A stretch of 64,000 bases of DNA from Trichopria drosophilae (lineage: Eukaryota; Arthropoda; Insecta; Hymenoptera; Diapriidae), in assembly GCA_030407085.1 (NCBI GenBank), contig CM059587.1, forward strand, positions 26,013,001-26,077,000, given 5' to 3'. Positions 51,450 to 62,159 of the stretch are shown here, one piece after another. Position numbers and translations under genes: made by a program. The notes under the pieces were generated by a model. It was not told the origin of the DNA. It made no database searches and saw nothing but the letters and a program-made list of their open reading frames with translations. Position 1 is the first letter of the stretch. Every line of letters begins with the position of its first letter.

Positions 51450-52129
51450 AGCTACGATGGTACTATAAGAATAAAAAACAAGTTAGGTTGTAATATAAAT
51501 AAAGAAAATTTAACGAAATCAAAGTATGTATTGATTTGCAAATGCAAACGAAATTTTCAGTATTAAAAAATATTCGATATACGTTATGGAAATATTAGAG
51601 TTAAAAACGCTCAATTAGAAGTTATAATAATGTCAAAACTGTACAAAACCCTGCTCAATTTTCGTATGACCTTGCAGCGCTGCACGTTCAGAATTAGTTT
51701 TTATTACGTCAATCAGACGTCATTCATGTTTCATTGGAACAATGCGCTTTTTATTCTATGTGAATCGCATACGAGTGAATATTGCGTACTCGACTTGAAA
51801 CGTAGGTTGAAAAGAATTTCGTGACTATTGACGAGCATGTGCGATTAATGTAATTGTGAATCCTTTTGCACCGATAACCTCAACGGCTTTGTGTATAATT
51901 TTAAATAAATATGGAAAATGCGTTTAATTCGGGATATGTATGGAAAATCGATTCAAATTACAAGGACGCGTTAAATTATTGACGTCACAAGTATTAAGCG
52001 ACACGTTTATCAAATTTTGATGGTGATAATCATGACAATATGAGAGAAGATTCCATCAAATGAAATTAAGTGATTTGAATACAAAATAGATAGGTGTAGA
52101 TAAAGAAAAAGAAGAGATGCGATCGATTC

Positions 52130-52173
52130 GACGTCGCGGCGCGGCGCCGCGCGACGCAGCGACGCGACGCGAC
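52130..52173. repeat. CpG-dense tract of GACGC/GCGAC units
   Basis: A patch running from CGACGTCGCGGCGCGGCGCC through GCGACGCAGCGACGCGACGC, nearly all G, C and CpG, in DNA otherwise AT-rich. It is highly self-complementary. It may be a degenerate minisatellite or a small unmethylated CpG patch; the local open frames are accidental. Confidence 0.6.
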
Positions 52174-52335
52174 TAAATTCCTCTGCCAAAAGACCGTGTA
52201 CCACTGACCCGCTATATATGTTTTCAAAAAAATATTTAACCTACAATGTAAATATACGGGATTACCTAATCAACTGCTGTATGAAAGATTAATAAAAACA
52301 AAATAACGGTATCAGATTATACAGCTTCGTCTTTA

Positions 52336-52370
52336 GTATCAAATTTGATACCACGCCCATTTGGCGTGGT
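52336..52370. promoter_or_regulatory. 16-bp palindrome abutting an 8-bp hairpin
   Basis: GTATCAAATTTGATAC (52336-52351) is a perfect palindrome. It overlaps by two bases ACCACGCC-catTT-GGCGTGGT (52350-52370), a perfect stem with a five-base loop. The hairpin stem carries CCACGCC and its complement, an Sp/KLF-like box. Function unknown. Confidence 0.45.
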
Positions 52371-52443
52371 GCAAAGAGTTCAACCCGAATTTCGACGACG
52401 GTAATATATATTATGCCTTTCACGAATTTTAAAATGATGTTTT

Positions 52444-52707
52444 TTAAAGTTCCGTTTTTTTTTTATAATGGTACAAATAGAAATAAGTATGTATACTAAT
52501 TGGAGTGGGTTTCAGACCATTGTCCAGTCTCCTCACTGCATTCACCCTAACCGATGTGAGTCGTTTAAAAGGAGTTTTTTCAACGCTTTTGAATGTACTT
52601 TGTGCTGTGCTGCTTGGGACATCGAAGGATGTAACTTTAGAACTCTCCTTTGAGAAGACGAACGAGGACCGAACACTGCCCTTGCATTGCGTTGTTGTCG
52701 TAAACAT
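52444..52707 (-). pseudogene. possible retrocopy fragment with protein-like composition and A-rich end
   Basis: From ATG 52707 the frame reads a Ser/Thr/Lys-rich sequence (SSFVFSKESSKVTSFDVPSS, then TAQSTFKSVEKTPFKRLTSV) with balanced GC content unlike its surroundings. On the same strand the coding stretch ends near a ten-base A run (complement of the T run at about 52458-52467), which could be a decayed poly(A) tail. The opposite strand is also open, so accidental openness is possible. I do not recognise a family and see no target-site duplication. Confidence 0.2.
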
Positions 52708-53262
52708 TGGGGTTACTACGAATCTGATTGTTTCACGTGTTTATCTTCTTTCTACATGTTATCTTTAGCAATTTGTTCATTAAATAAATTCTAGTAATAG
52801 ACAGTATTAATAACATATCCACATGTGATCTTTCGATCTTATTATCATCTATGACCTTGGATTACGAGTCATTGTTTACTATTCTCCTCGCTAAATTTAT
52901 TTTTCTTATGCAAGTGGTATTCAACTGGATGAACAATGGGCCATAGCCTTCTGATCTTCTCAACAATGGATCTGCATGTGTTTTAGTAAGTTTCATGGAG
53001 ACCTGGATGAAAATAACTTGAAATGCTATTCTCCGACAAATATAATCTGCAGAGTTGACATACAATCATCCACAATTTAATTTTTGTGCCTTAGGTGTTA
53101 GATCATTTTAGTTTATATTGTAAACATTTAATACGATGTTTCTGTTATCATGTCAGATTCAAATAGCAAACCAAAAGAGCAATAGAATTTCTGTTACGGA
53201 CAAAGTTATGGATTCTTTCCTGACTTAATAGTCCTTATTGGGTGACCTAATCAATAAAGGTG

Positions 53263-53306
53263 GAGCCAAAACATCAGGTGCCAAAACGACCGTGCCAAAA
53301 CGTCCT
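53263..53306. repeat. three copies of an approximately 15-bp unit GTGCCAAAACGWCC
   Basis: GAGCCAAAACATCAG, GTGCCAAAACGACC and GTGCCAAAACGTCC follow directly. A short degenerate minisatellite; no other role is evident. Confidence 0.6.
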
Positions 53307-53386
53307 GTACCCACAATTCGATCTTGGAAATTGGAAAGTACAATATTTACTCGTAATTGAGTTCAAAATATCAATATTGGCACGTT

Positions 53387-53524
53387 GTGCACCCAAGAGC
53401 ATCGATTCGTTCCTTTTGACTCTTTGACTCTCATGTTGTCTTCGTTTCCCTCTATACATCTTCATGTAAGAGATAAAGACAACAAACGATCAAAGCTGGA
53501 AACAATCGATGCTCTTGGGTGTAC
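53387..53524. mobile_element. 138-bp inverted-repeat element
   Basis: GTGCACCCAAGAGCATCGAT (53387 on) and ATCGATGCTCTTGGGTGTAC (ending 53524) pair over 27 bp with three mismatches. The interior is non-coding and contains GACTCTTTGACTCTC. Probably a small MITE. Confidence 0.55.
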
Positions 53525-54585
53525 ATATAAATAAATCATTGCACGGTGTCTTTACTGTTCCTTTACATCAAAAAGAAGGTTGTTTCCTAACACATTCCAA
53601 TATTAAGAGTTTCATTGTTCAATTTAAATTGGGGAGAATAACATTTTTCAATAATCGCAATAAGTTTTTGGTTACGTGTGATCCGTTTATACGCGGCATC
53701 ATTTAAAATAATAAAGCTGTGTTTGATCACTACAACCATTTTTTCATTCTTCAATATAGCACCTCAATGAATCCCTGGTGCGAACCAGAATTCGTGTGTG
53801 CTGATTATTCATCCAAATTTAAAAAATGGAGTTCAAAAAGATAGCATAAACTTCAAATTTTCTTTTTATCTCTGGTGAAAAGGTATCATCAGCCTTATTA
53901 TAAACCAAACGTCTACTATTTCTGCAAAACAGACCGTGGTCATCACTACAAAACACGAACAAACATAAACTAATCTGATGTTTTTTCTGCAACAAACTAG
54001 TGGTAAATCGCGTAAAAATAAGTGAAATACATTCGTCATGACAATGATGTTGTGTTCTGATTTGTTTGTTATGTGTACTTCTAAATTAAGATTTCTTCCT
54101 TATGCTTTGTTAAAATAAAATCAACACTCAAGGTAACCATTATTCATAACACTGCAGTTATTCTTACCTTTTTTATAGGGTAGCATGAAACACGGCGTCC
54201 TTAGTGTCGCTAAAAACATAGGTTCTTGAAAATGCCGTTTCTGTAAAGGTAATTGTAATTACTTCACTACGGACTCTTGAAGAATTCCACAGAAATCCAT
54301 TGAGAATTTACCCATAGTTATTGGAAATAATAAAAACTACCTACTTTAAAAAACTATCATGCTTTTTTTGCCATTCCTTAGAAGACCATATTAATAGTTA
54401 GATTTGCCTCTGCAGAGCCCAAATTTTGGAAAATGGTTTCAGACATTTTTAATTTAGTATTTTTAGTGTAAATTCCAACTTTATCGGCAGAATACATTAG
54501 AGTCCTCTTCATGTACTTTTTTTAGAGTAATAATTATCTACTTATTCTGTTTGATCATTTTAGAACCCACGCGTGATGCATTATA

Positions 54586-54818
54586 TGTGCAAGGAAAAAA
54601 CGAATTGGTTTGGAAAACCAACTGTGAATTCGTTAGAATTTATTGGTAACCAATTAATTTGTAGGGAAACTATTTAATAGGATAGGAGAAGGAATAAATT
54701 GGTTAAAATTGGTCCTGCCAACCAGTTTATGTGTTAGATCTCGGGGCCCTAAGCTAACTGGTTGGGACACCCAATTACCTGGTTGTTCCAATGAGCCACT
54801 GGTTCTTTCCATGTGCGT
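54586..54818. mobile_element. palindromic-word element, AACCAATT family
   Basis: Ends TGTGCAAGGAAAAAAC (left) and GGTTCTTTCCATGTGCG (right) are imperfect inverted copies. The body carries AATTGGTTTGG, GGTAACCAATTAATTTG, AATTGGTTAAAATTGG, CCAACCAGTTT, AACTGGTTGGG and CCAATTACCTGGTTG. About 230 bp, non-coding. Confidence 0.55.
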
Positions 54819-54999
54819 AGCCTAATTCTCGTAAATTTAGAGTTTCTATTATAGACTCCAAAAACCTCTGGAGTATCCCAATTTTTTTCCATCAAGGAAC
54901 TTATCCCACTAGTTACATATAGGGTAGAGTGTAGTGAATTCGGCATTTTGGGTACTTTGGGATCAAAGTCTCAGAAACTCTCGTGTATCCATTCATGCC

Positions 55000-57900
55000 T
55001 TGAAGTTTAACTGATATTTTTCTATCAACATATGTATTCTTTTTGTTCAAAATTAACTAGTAAACACAAAATGTGTCCGAAAATGTTTTCTTCAGAACGG
55101 ACACCTTGCTTGAAAGGATTAACATTCACCTTACAAATAATTAATATAAATTTTAACTGTTGTTCAACTTTTTATCTACTCCGTTTTACCCCGCGTATAA
55201 AAAGGAAATAATTAACGTTAATTATTATAGACATAAATAAAACATTACCTAATACATATTTCTGTCGAGTGATTGAATAATAGGTATGCACCGGAGAATT
55301 CATGAAGGAACCCCCATTAATAATAAGTTAATTTTATACATAAGAAATAGGATCTATAAGGTTTTACACTGCGATATTTGTCATAAAGTTACGCTTATTT
55401 TAAGAATACTTAACGTGTTTACTTAATGGATTATATAAAATTCTAATTTTAGAATTGAATTGAAAACTTTTATTATGCATTGGTCGGCTCGACCGTATGC
55501 AAACTTGGACATAACAGATTAGTACAAAAAATAAAAATAAAAAATGTAAAGTAACATAATATACGCAATGATAATAGATAATACAATTACATAACATACG
55601 CTATAAGATATTAAAAAAAATGATTAACCCCTCGGTAATAAAGTGTAGAATTCGAAATGCTGGAAAATGTAAAAATGTATAGTATTATCCACGATGACCT
55701 TTTTCATAATTATTTACCTTCTCATGTAGAGTTATCTTATTATTGTTTTTGTACATACTTGATCTATTGTCTTAAACTCGTAACGCGTCTCTATATTTCT
55801 TTCGGACCTATCTTGACAAAGTTGAATATTTTAATTTTGAATAATGATCATCGGATACGTACAATTAATTAGATGGATTACGCCAGCATTGATCTGAACG
55901 AAAGGTTTAAAACTGTTTTTTGTGCTAGAATGCGTAGTGACATTCTAGTACAGAAATTCGTGCGTAAAAATACTAAGTTTCTGAAATGATACAGTTGTTT
56001 TTGGTGCAGGTCTTTTGGTCCCTCGTGATAGAAAGTAGATTTCTTCCCTCCTCTTTTTAAAAATTATCCTTTTCACGCTTCGAGCGTAAAATATTATTTT
56101 GTTCCCTCTGAAATTCGAAGTCGGAGAAGGTTGAACTCGTTACTGTTGATCTAGCAGACAATCATGAAACCTTGATGAAGATAATCCTGAAGCTAATGAT
56201 GAAAAATATGTTCCATTTGAACAGTTTCAACTGAAAGAGTGGTTTCCAGTAATTATTTGGCTCTAGTGGTAGGTAAGGCGGTAAAGTAGCTTGTGGAGAA
56301 CCGCACCTTACGTATAAGTATCCATTATAATATAGAAATTATTATTATCATTATTATTTCGTCAGTTTCATTTCGACTTAATGAGCAAAATACAAAGGTC
56401 TGCTTTTCACTTTTCAAAATCAATAAATAAGTTGGAAACTGGATAAAAAATCGTGTAGTTAGGACTGTTTATTCAAGTAAACTTACGGAAAAAAATGTGT
56501 TTTATCCATTAAGTGAGATTCTGGGAGTGTCAGGGAAATCCGTATTGAGAACAATTTTATAGCCAATATAGCAAAAGAACATTTGCTGACTCGTTGTGGC
56601 CGATTTACGCAAGTATCCAGGCTGTATTGGACGGACCGCTGCAGGGGTTTTATCAGTATACGAAAACCACATATATAATAGTACTTTTCGATACAAGTGC
56701 GTATGCGTAAAGTGTGTCAAAATATTGTTTTTGTTACAGCGTGGGCAAAATGCTATTTTTCACACTTTTGACATTTTTCTTTCCCATTTTACCCACACTT
56801 GTAATAAAAAATACATTTCGGCACATGTGGAGAAATGTTTTTTGGACGAACGTGTTTGCGACATCAACCCTCACATTCGTTCGTAAACTACTATTACGTA
56901 TGGCTTTTCCGTGCATAAAGTACAATCTAGTGCGTAAAGTTTACTTTATGAACTTTTACTGTGACCGCATAAATTGCGGTTAGGTTAGGGTACTCGGCAC
57001 TAATCTCTATATAGAGATCACTTGTTTTTTCCCGAATATAGATGTTACACGATTGACAAGTCTAAAACAGCCAAAGATTTTTGCTAAAAACATAAAGAAT
57101 CTTTGACTGTTATACATATGTATACAGTTTTCCAGTACCCCCAGTCCAATTTGTACATTTTTACTGGACCTACAACCTGTACTAGTTCTACATAAAAGTG
57201 CCTGATGGCAATATCGTTTTATTTGAAGTGGGCGAATATCTGGGATGCGCTCACATTTCTTAATGAAACATATCATACATTTGCAATATGTCAAAAAACT
57301 TATTATGTGGCCTAAGAATAAAAATCTCCACTTCGAAATGGAGGAACCGTTAAGTTTGGTGTAAACATTCTGTATATAATGTCTGGGTCACTTATCGTCG
57401 AAGGAAACTGAATCGGTGCTGGTAATAGATTAAATTACGACGAAGATACTATTATTCGACGTTTAATACGTATAAAACCCATCGACTTCGGGCCTGAATA
57501 AGAATGCAGGACACGATATAGAGGGAAAATTGTGGAGTATGCAGACAAACGCTGTAATTCTAGAATGTACACTAAACGCTCTTACAGTACAACCTTTTAA
57601 TAAGAAGTGAATTTGTATAGGGAAAGTACTTGAGAAGTTTTTAGTAGTATCGTTATAAAAGGGATAAAGGAACCTCGTAATGTAATACGAGTATGGTGAA
57701 AGGAATAGCCTCAGAGTTCTTGTGCGCACGCATCACTGTATACTTTCTACCTATATTAGAAATTCCAGAGAGCCAATTTCTTTTGCGCAGCAGTTCGATC
57801 GAACACCGAAGAGCGATCTTGAGGTTTCTACGCAAATGATATCTTTCCTGCGCTCCGGCAAATGAAAAAAAGGCTAAATGAAAAGATACAAAGAAAAAAC

Positions 57901-58700
57901 AAGCAGACAATTATTAGAAAAGAGAAAATTTTTAGCCATTAACGAATGGACAAGGCAGGGCATTATACGGGTACAATAGAAGACACTAATGTAAGAAGTG
58001 AATAATGTACCATATAATATAAAGCACAATAGCATTGTATGGGCACGCTTTGAGTTCTCTTTGCGGTGAGCGAATACATCTGTACATTAAATCACTATAA
58101 AATCGTTAAGGCTAAAGCATTGCTGGTTTGATCCACAAAAGGACCTATTCAGATTTTCGATTCAAAGCGTATATTATATGCTATCATTTATCTCTCTCAC
58201 CCCCTTTGCTATCATTACGCTTGTCCTTCTTTTTCGATGTCTATCCACTCATTCTTACTTTCTCGTTCCTTTCCGCGCCCCCTTGTTCAGTCTCAAAACC
58301 GCGTATGTCGAATGCACGAGTTGCTTCTCTTTTTTTTTCTTCGACGCGTCAACTTTCTTTATAATCGTTTATGTTCGCGGGCGCAATTCGTACCCACGCG
58401 GCATCCTTTTCTATTACATCTCAATACTTGTGAAAATGCAAATTCTTACTTAATCCCCCTCGTATTGTTCGCCTTGTGTGTACCTGTTACGTAAATCAAT
58501 ATGTCACTTTTCACAAACATGCACATCCCGCCCCCGTTGATATATATTCAATTGTCATATGATTACAGTTCCAGGCAGCGGGTCGGGATATGTCATTTTG
58601 ATCTATTTTACATATTCTCGTAGATAAATGTCACGAAATGTTTTATCGTACGATTTTCTTAATATTTAAAATGCTGCGAAATACATAGCAATATTGAGTA
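55000..58700. other. intergenic DNA with nothing identifiable
   Basis: AT-rich, with pyrimidine-rich patches near 57800-58400 that open several overlapping frames of low complexity. No repeat ends, RNA genes or protein families recognised. Confidence 0.4.
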
Positions 58701-58741
58701 ATTCAACAGTCAGGGGAGAGATTCGAGACTACTGCCGACAA

Positions 58742-58753
58742 CGCCATCTAGTA
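58742..58753 (+). promoter_or_regulatory. CTCF-like motif CGCCATCTAGTA
   Basis: Contains GCCATCTAGT, the core of the CTCF-type consensus, with a weak 3' flank. It is the weakest of the six sites listed. Confidence 0.2.
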
Positions 58754-58964
58754 TTAGGATAATGAATCTTTTATCTTGTGTATCTACAAATTCTTACTGT
58801 TTTATTACTTGTACAGACCAAAAATAATCTCCTTTCCAAGACATTTCAACTTTTATGAAACTCTACTTAGTTTGTATTAGGGCAATTCAAAATGTCAACA
58901 GACGAATTAATTTAGGACAAAGTTTGGGGAAAAATGCACATTTTGCAACTAGGGAGCAAAATAT

Positions 58965-59215
58965 TTTTTGGACCCTCCGGCCGTAAAACTCGATTTCACG
59001 GCCTAGGGCGAAACCTTCGGCTGTGAATTGTCGAGTCCTACGACAATCGGATAAAAAAATACATTATTGGTCACGGGCGAAATATCGATCTCCGACGAGT
59101 GTCATTGTTACCCTTACTTCGCTCGGGCGACAAACTTCACAATCGTCGAAGATCGATAATTGCGCCCTTGGCACATAATGTACTATTTTGCACTCCGAGC
59201 GTGAAAAAGGTAATT
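58965..59215. mobile_element. CpG-rich hairpin repeat
   Basis: ACATTATTGGTCACGGGCGA, then ATATCGATCTCCGACGA (59063 on), pairs imperfectly with TCGTCGAAGATCGATAATTG, then CGCCCTTGGCACATAATGT. The loop contains TTACTTCGCTCGGGCGAC. It is preceded by CGGCCGTAAAACTCGATTTC. Far richer in CpG than flanking DNA. No coding sequence. Confidence 0.5.
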
Positions 59216-61540
59216 TTCAAGAAGAGGCGGAAATCTGCTTTCGATGACGAATGAAGAAACATCTGCACCCAAAACAACTGCATTCGTTCGTCGTTTCAGC
59301 ATCAATGTCACTACGCACAAAAAACAGTTTTGAACCTTTCATGCAGATCAATGCTGGTGTAATATGAATCTTTGACCAATTATCATAGTACAAAATTAAA
59401 TTATTCAATGTTGTGTAGATATGCCCGAGAGAAATATTGAGACGCGTTCCCAGTTTAAGAAAATCGGTGAAGTATATACAGAAAAGATAATTTTTTATGA
59501 GAAGGCAAATGATGAAAATGGTGGTCGTGGAGTATTATTTGCTTTACATTTTTCAAGAATTTACTTTAATGACCACAATAACATGTCATCCTTGCTGACA
59601 TGTTTAGTTTCAAAGCTTCTGTGTATGACGAAAAACACAGGCAGAAATGCCAAACTAATTGTTAGCTGTTAAAGAAGTGTCACCCTTTTTTTTTATATTG
59701 ACATGAGGGAGAACTGCTCGACCATTGATAGACGTCTTTTGATGTTTTACCACGCATTGAATGCCACGAAATATAATATTTGACATGGCAATGTGCTGGA
59801 AAGGACATTGTTATATTCTTGTTAAACACACAAGTTCTAGAACAATAGCTGCATTTAACCTTACACGTACACGTATGACTTTATGAATTTCTGTAAGAAT
59901 ACCTGAGATGTTTTCAATAGGTGCACATATAATAGGGAACAATGCTAGGTTACGTGTATTCATTACAGTGGAAAGAATGGTGATGGAACAGAAATACGAG
60001 ACTGTATTTCCATTGCATGAGATGGTTTTAGGCAATAGCAGTGTGAATAAAGCATGATGGCGATGATATTAATTTATTACTGGTTTGTTGTTATTTGTAT
60101 TTTATTCGACTCTTCACAATCTCAGGTGGAAGTACAACACTTTCCCGCTCCTGTATATGTATTCACATTTGTTTTGGTGGAATTGTATTCAAGATCCTAA
60201 TCTTCTTACCTGTATACCGCATTCACTTTACCCCATGTATTAAATCCGGCACTTGAACAAATCCTTATTCAAGTAAATTTTAGTTTAATGTTGTTTTCGA
60301 GATACTGTTCAATCAATTTTAGTTATAATGCAAAAATAAACCCTCTAAACTTTTTGGAGTAAATGCTCACTAAAAAAATTATGACAGTAATATCAAAATG
60401 ATGTTTTAAATGTCGCTGACATTTTCGTTTTAAATGCTGCAAAACATAAAAGACCCGTGAAAGATCGAAAGAAATTCATTTCAAAGGCTTTTATACACTT
60501 TAACAATATGGGTTACGCTAATTGAAGGTCGTAACAGAAAGTGTACGGATAAATAATTAAAAGTCAATTGAATTTTTTCAGAACGATGTGTAGTTCATCC
60601 AAAGGCATTCAAGTTACTAACAGGAGACAATATTAATCCGTTTGCAGAGAGAGAGGTTTTTGGTTTCGTTTTATTTTACTTGTATTCAATAATTTTCTAT
60701 TTTAATACAGATTCGACAATAGAGTCACGCGAGAACCTCCTTAAGCCGACCATTGTTTTCAACCGAGCGTAGGGGTCTGCTACTGATCCGCTCAATTGGA
60801 AACCCATTGTTGAAATATATCTTCTCTGTCAAATGCATGTGTGCATGCCAATGAGAATATTAAACCCCCCCTATAGACTTAGTACCATTCTCTCACGTTC
60901 TAAACCATTCATTCGAAGATTAGCTGACAATTACAATATAGAAAATATACTGCACTATTCGGCGCAGTTATAGGTTGCGTTTAATTCGCGGGGAATGGTT
61001 CCTCCTTTTAATTTATCTACCTTGGGCTTTTAGAAACATACATCAAACCGTTTTCAATTTATTGGATTCTACGTGGGTCACTGTCATAGTTTCTTAATTT
61101 AGCAGATGTTCCTGTTCCTGCAAGAATGTGCTAAATTGAATAACGTTATATATTAATCCGAAACAATTTTTTATTCTCGTTATAAAAATGTCTAATGGTG
61201 ATTTAGAAAACATACATCACGCCTATAATCATATATATTCAAATAACTTGTATGGAAATTACATGCATATAGTGAGTTGCACTATTTCAAATTGAGCGAA
61301 TATATTCGAAAATAACTACGTCACACTTCCTTAGATAAAAAAAGTAAGTAATGTCTGAATTTATAAATGATTGAATGGTTATCAATAGTAAACTATCCTT
61401 TATAATTGATTTACATTCTAAATTTAGACATTACTATTGACAGATAAATTAATAGTAAATGAATATTCGAGGATGTAAAATATTGCTGCGTTATGACGAA
61501 AATTATTTTTCAGTAGCAAATATGCAACACTTTTACAGAT

Positions 61541-62150
61541 TTTAGTTGTTTTATTTTATTTATTTACAAAATATACGGGACAAGGCCGTTACAAAATAAA
61601 CGAGTGTTTAGCACACAATTTAATAATTAACAACTGAAAGTATGAAAGGTTAACATGTAGAAGTAAACAAATTAAACTAATAAATGCATACACCTGATTG
61701 CGTTCTTAAAAGAAAAGAGACTGGCTAACTGGATGGAATGTGGAATAATGTTCCAAAGACGACGGAGACGAGATAAGGGGGGAAAGAAACGATGGGATGA
61801 CCTAGAGGGTTCTTCAACAACTACCCTGGCATTCCTCAGACCATAATCGAGATTACAATTGGAAAAAAGTGAGGAGAGAGACCACAGTTTGAAAAAATTA
61901 TGCTTTATTTTGTAGGCAAAGTTCAAATCGTATAGTACACATGGTCTGAGGAAAGGGAAGAAAGATGAAATCGGTGAATAACGGGTTCATAGTTATGATC
62001 GGTGAAATGCAATGGACTCCCACATTTCCATGCCAGGTACCTGAGAAACCTGTGAATCAAGGAGGCGCCAATCCGTGCCAAAATGAGGAGACCAAATCAC
62101 AAAGCTATAAGTTAAGATGGAAATTACAAGAGTCTTATAAAGATATATGA
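61541..62150 (-). mobile_element. 5'-truncated LINE, 3' end
   Basis: Carries the end of a reverse-transcriptase ORF (61672-61926), a short 3' UTR reading GTAACGGCCTTGTCCCG, and an AAATAAATAAAATAAAA tail (about 61549-61570) on the minus strand. Sequence up to about 62150 may be decayed upstream ORF. No target-site duplication identified. Confidence 0.6.
61672..61926 (-). pseudogene. C-terminus of a Jockey-like LINE reverse-transcriptase ORF
   Basis: The 84-residue frame has the C-terminal signature of Jockey/Outcast-like ORF2 proteins: LNFAYKIKH, then LRNARVVVEEPSRSSHRFF, then LRRLWNIIPHSIQLASLFSF and FKNAIR. It fits the usual pattern R--FF----RLWN-LP-SI--A-SL-SFK--I. The catalytic region is missing, so this is a dead 5'-truncated copy. 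Confidence 0.65.
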
Positions 62151-62159
62151 TGGATGATA

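Noticed and set aside
58128..58494. Overlapping frames of 78-91 residues
   Set aside because: Composition is driven by a long CT-rich stretch; no domain, signal or splice support.
59421..59672. 83-residue frame starting MPERNIETRSQFKKIGEVYT
   Set aside because: Slightly protein-like but unrecognised and isolated, with no supporting sequence signals.
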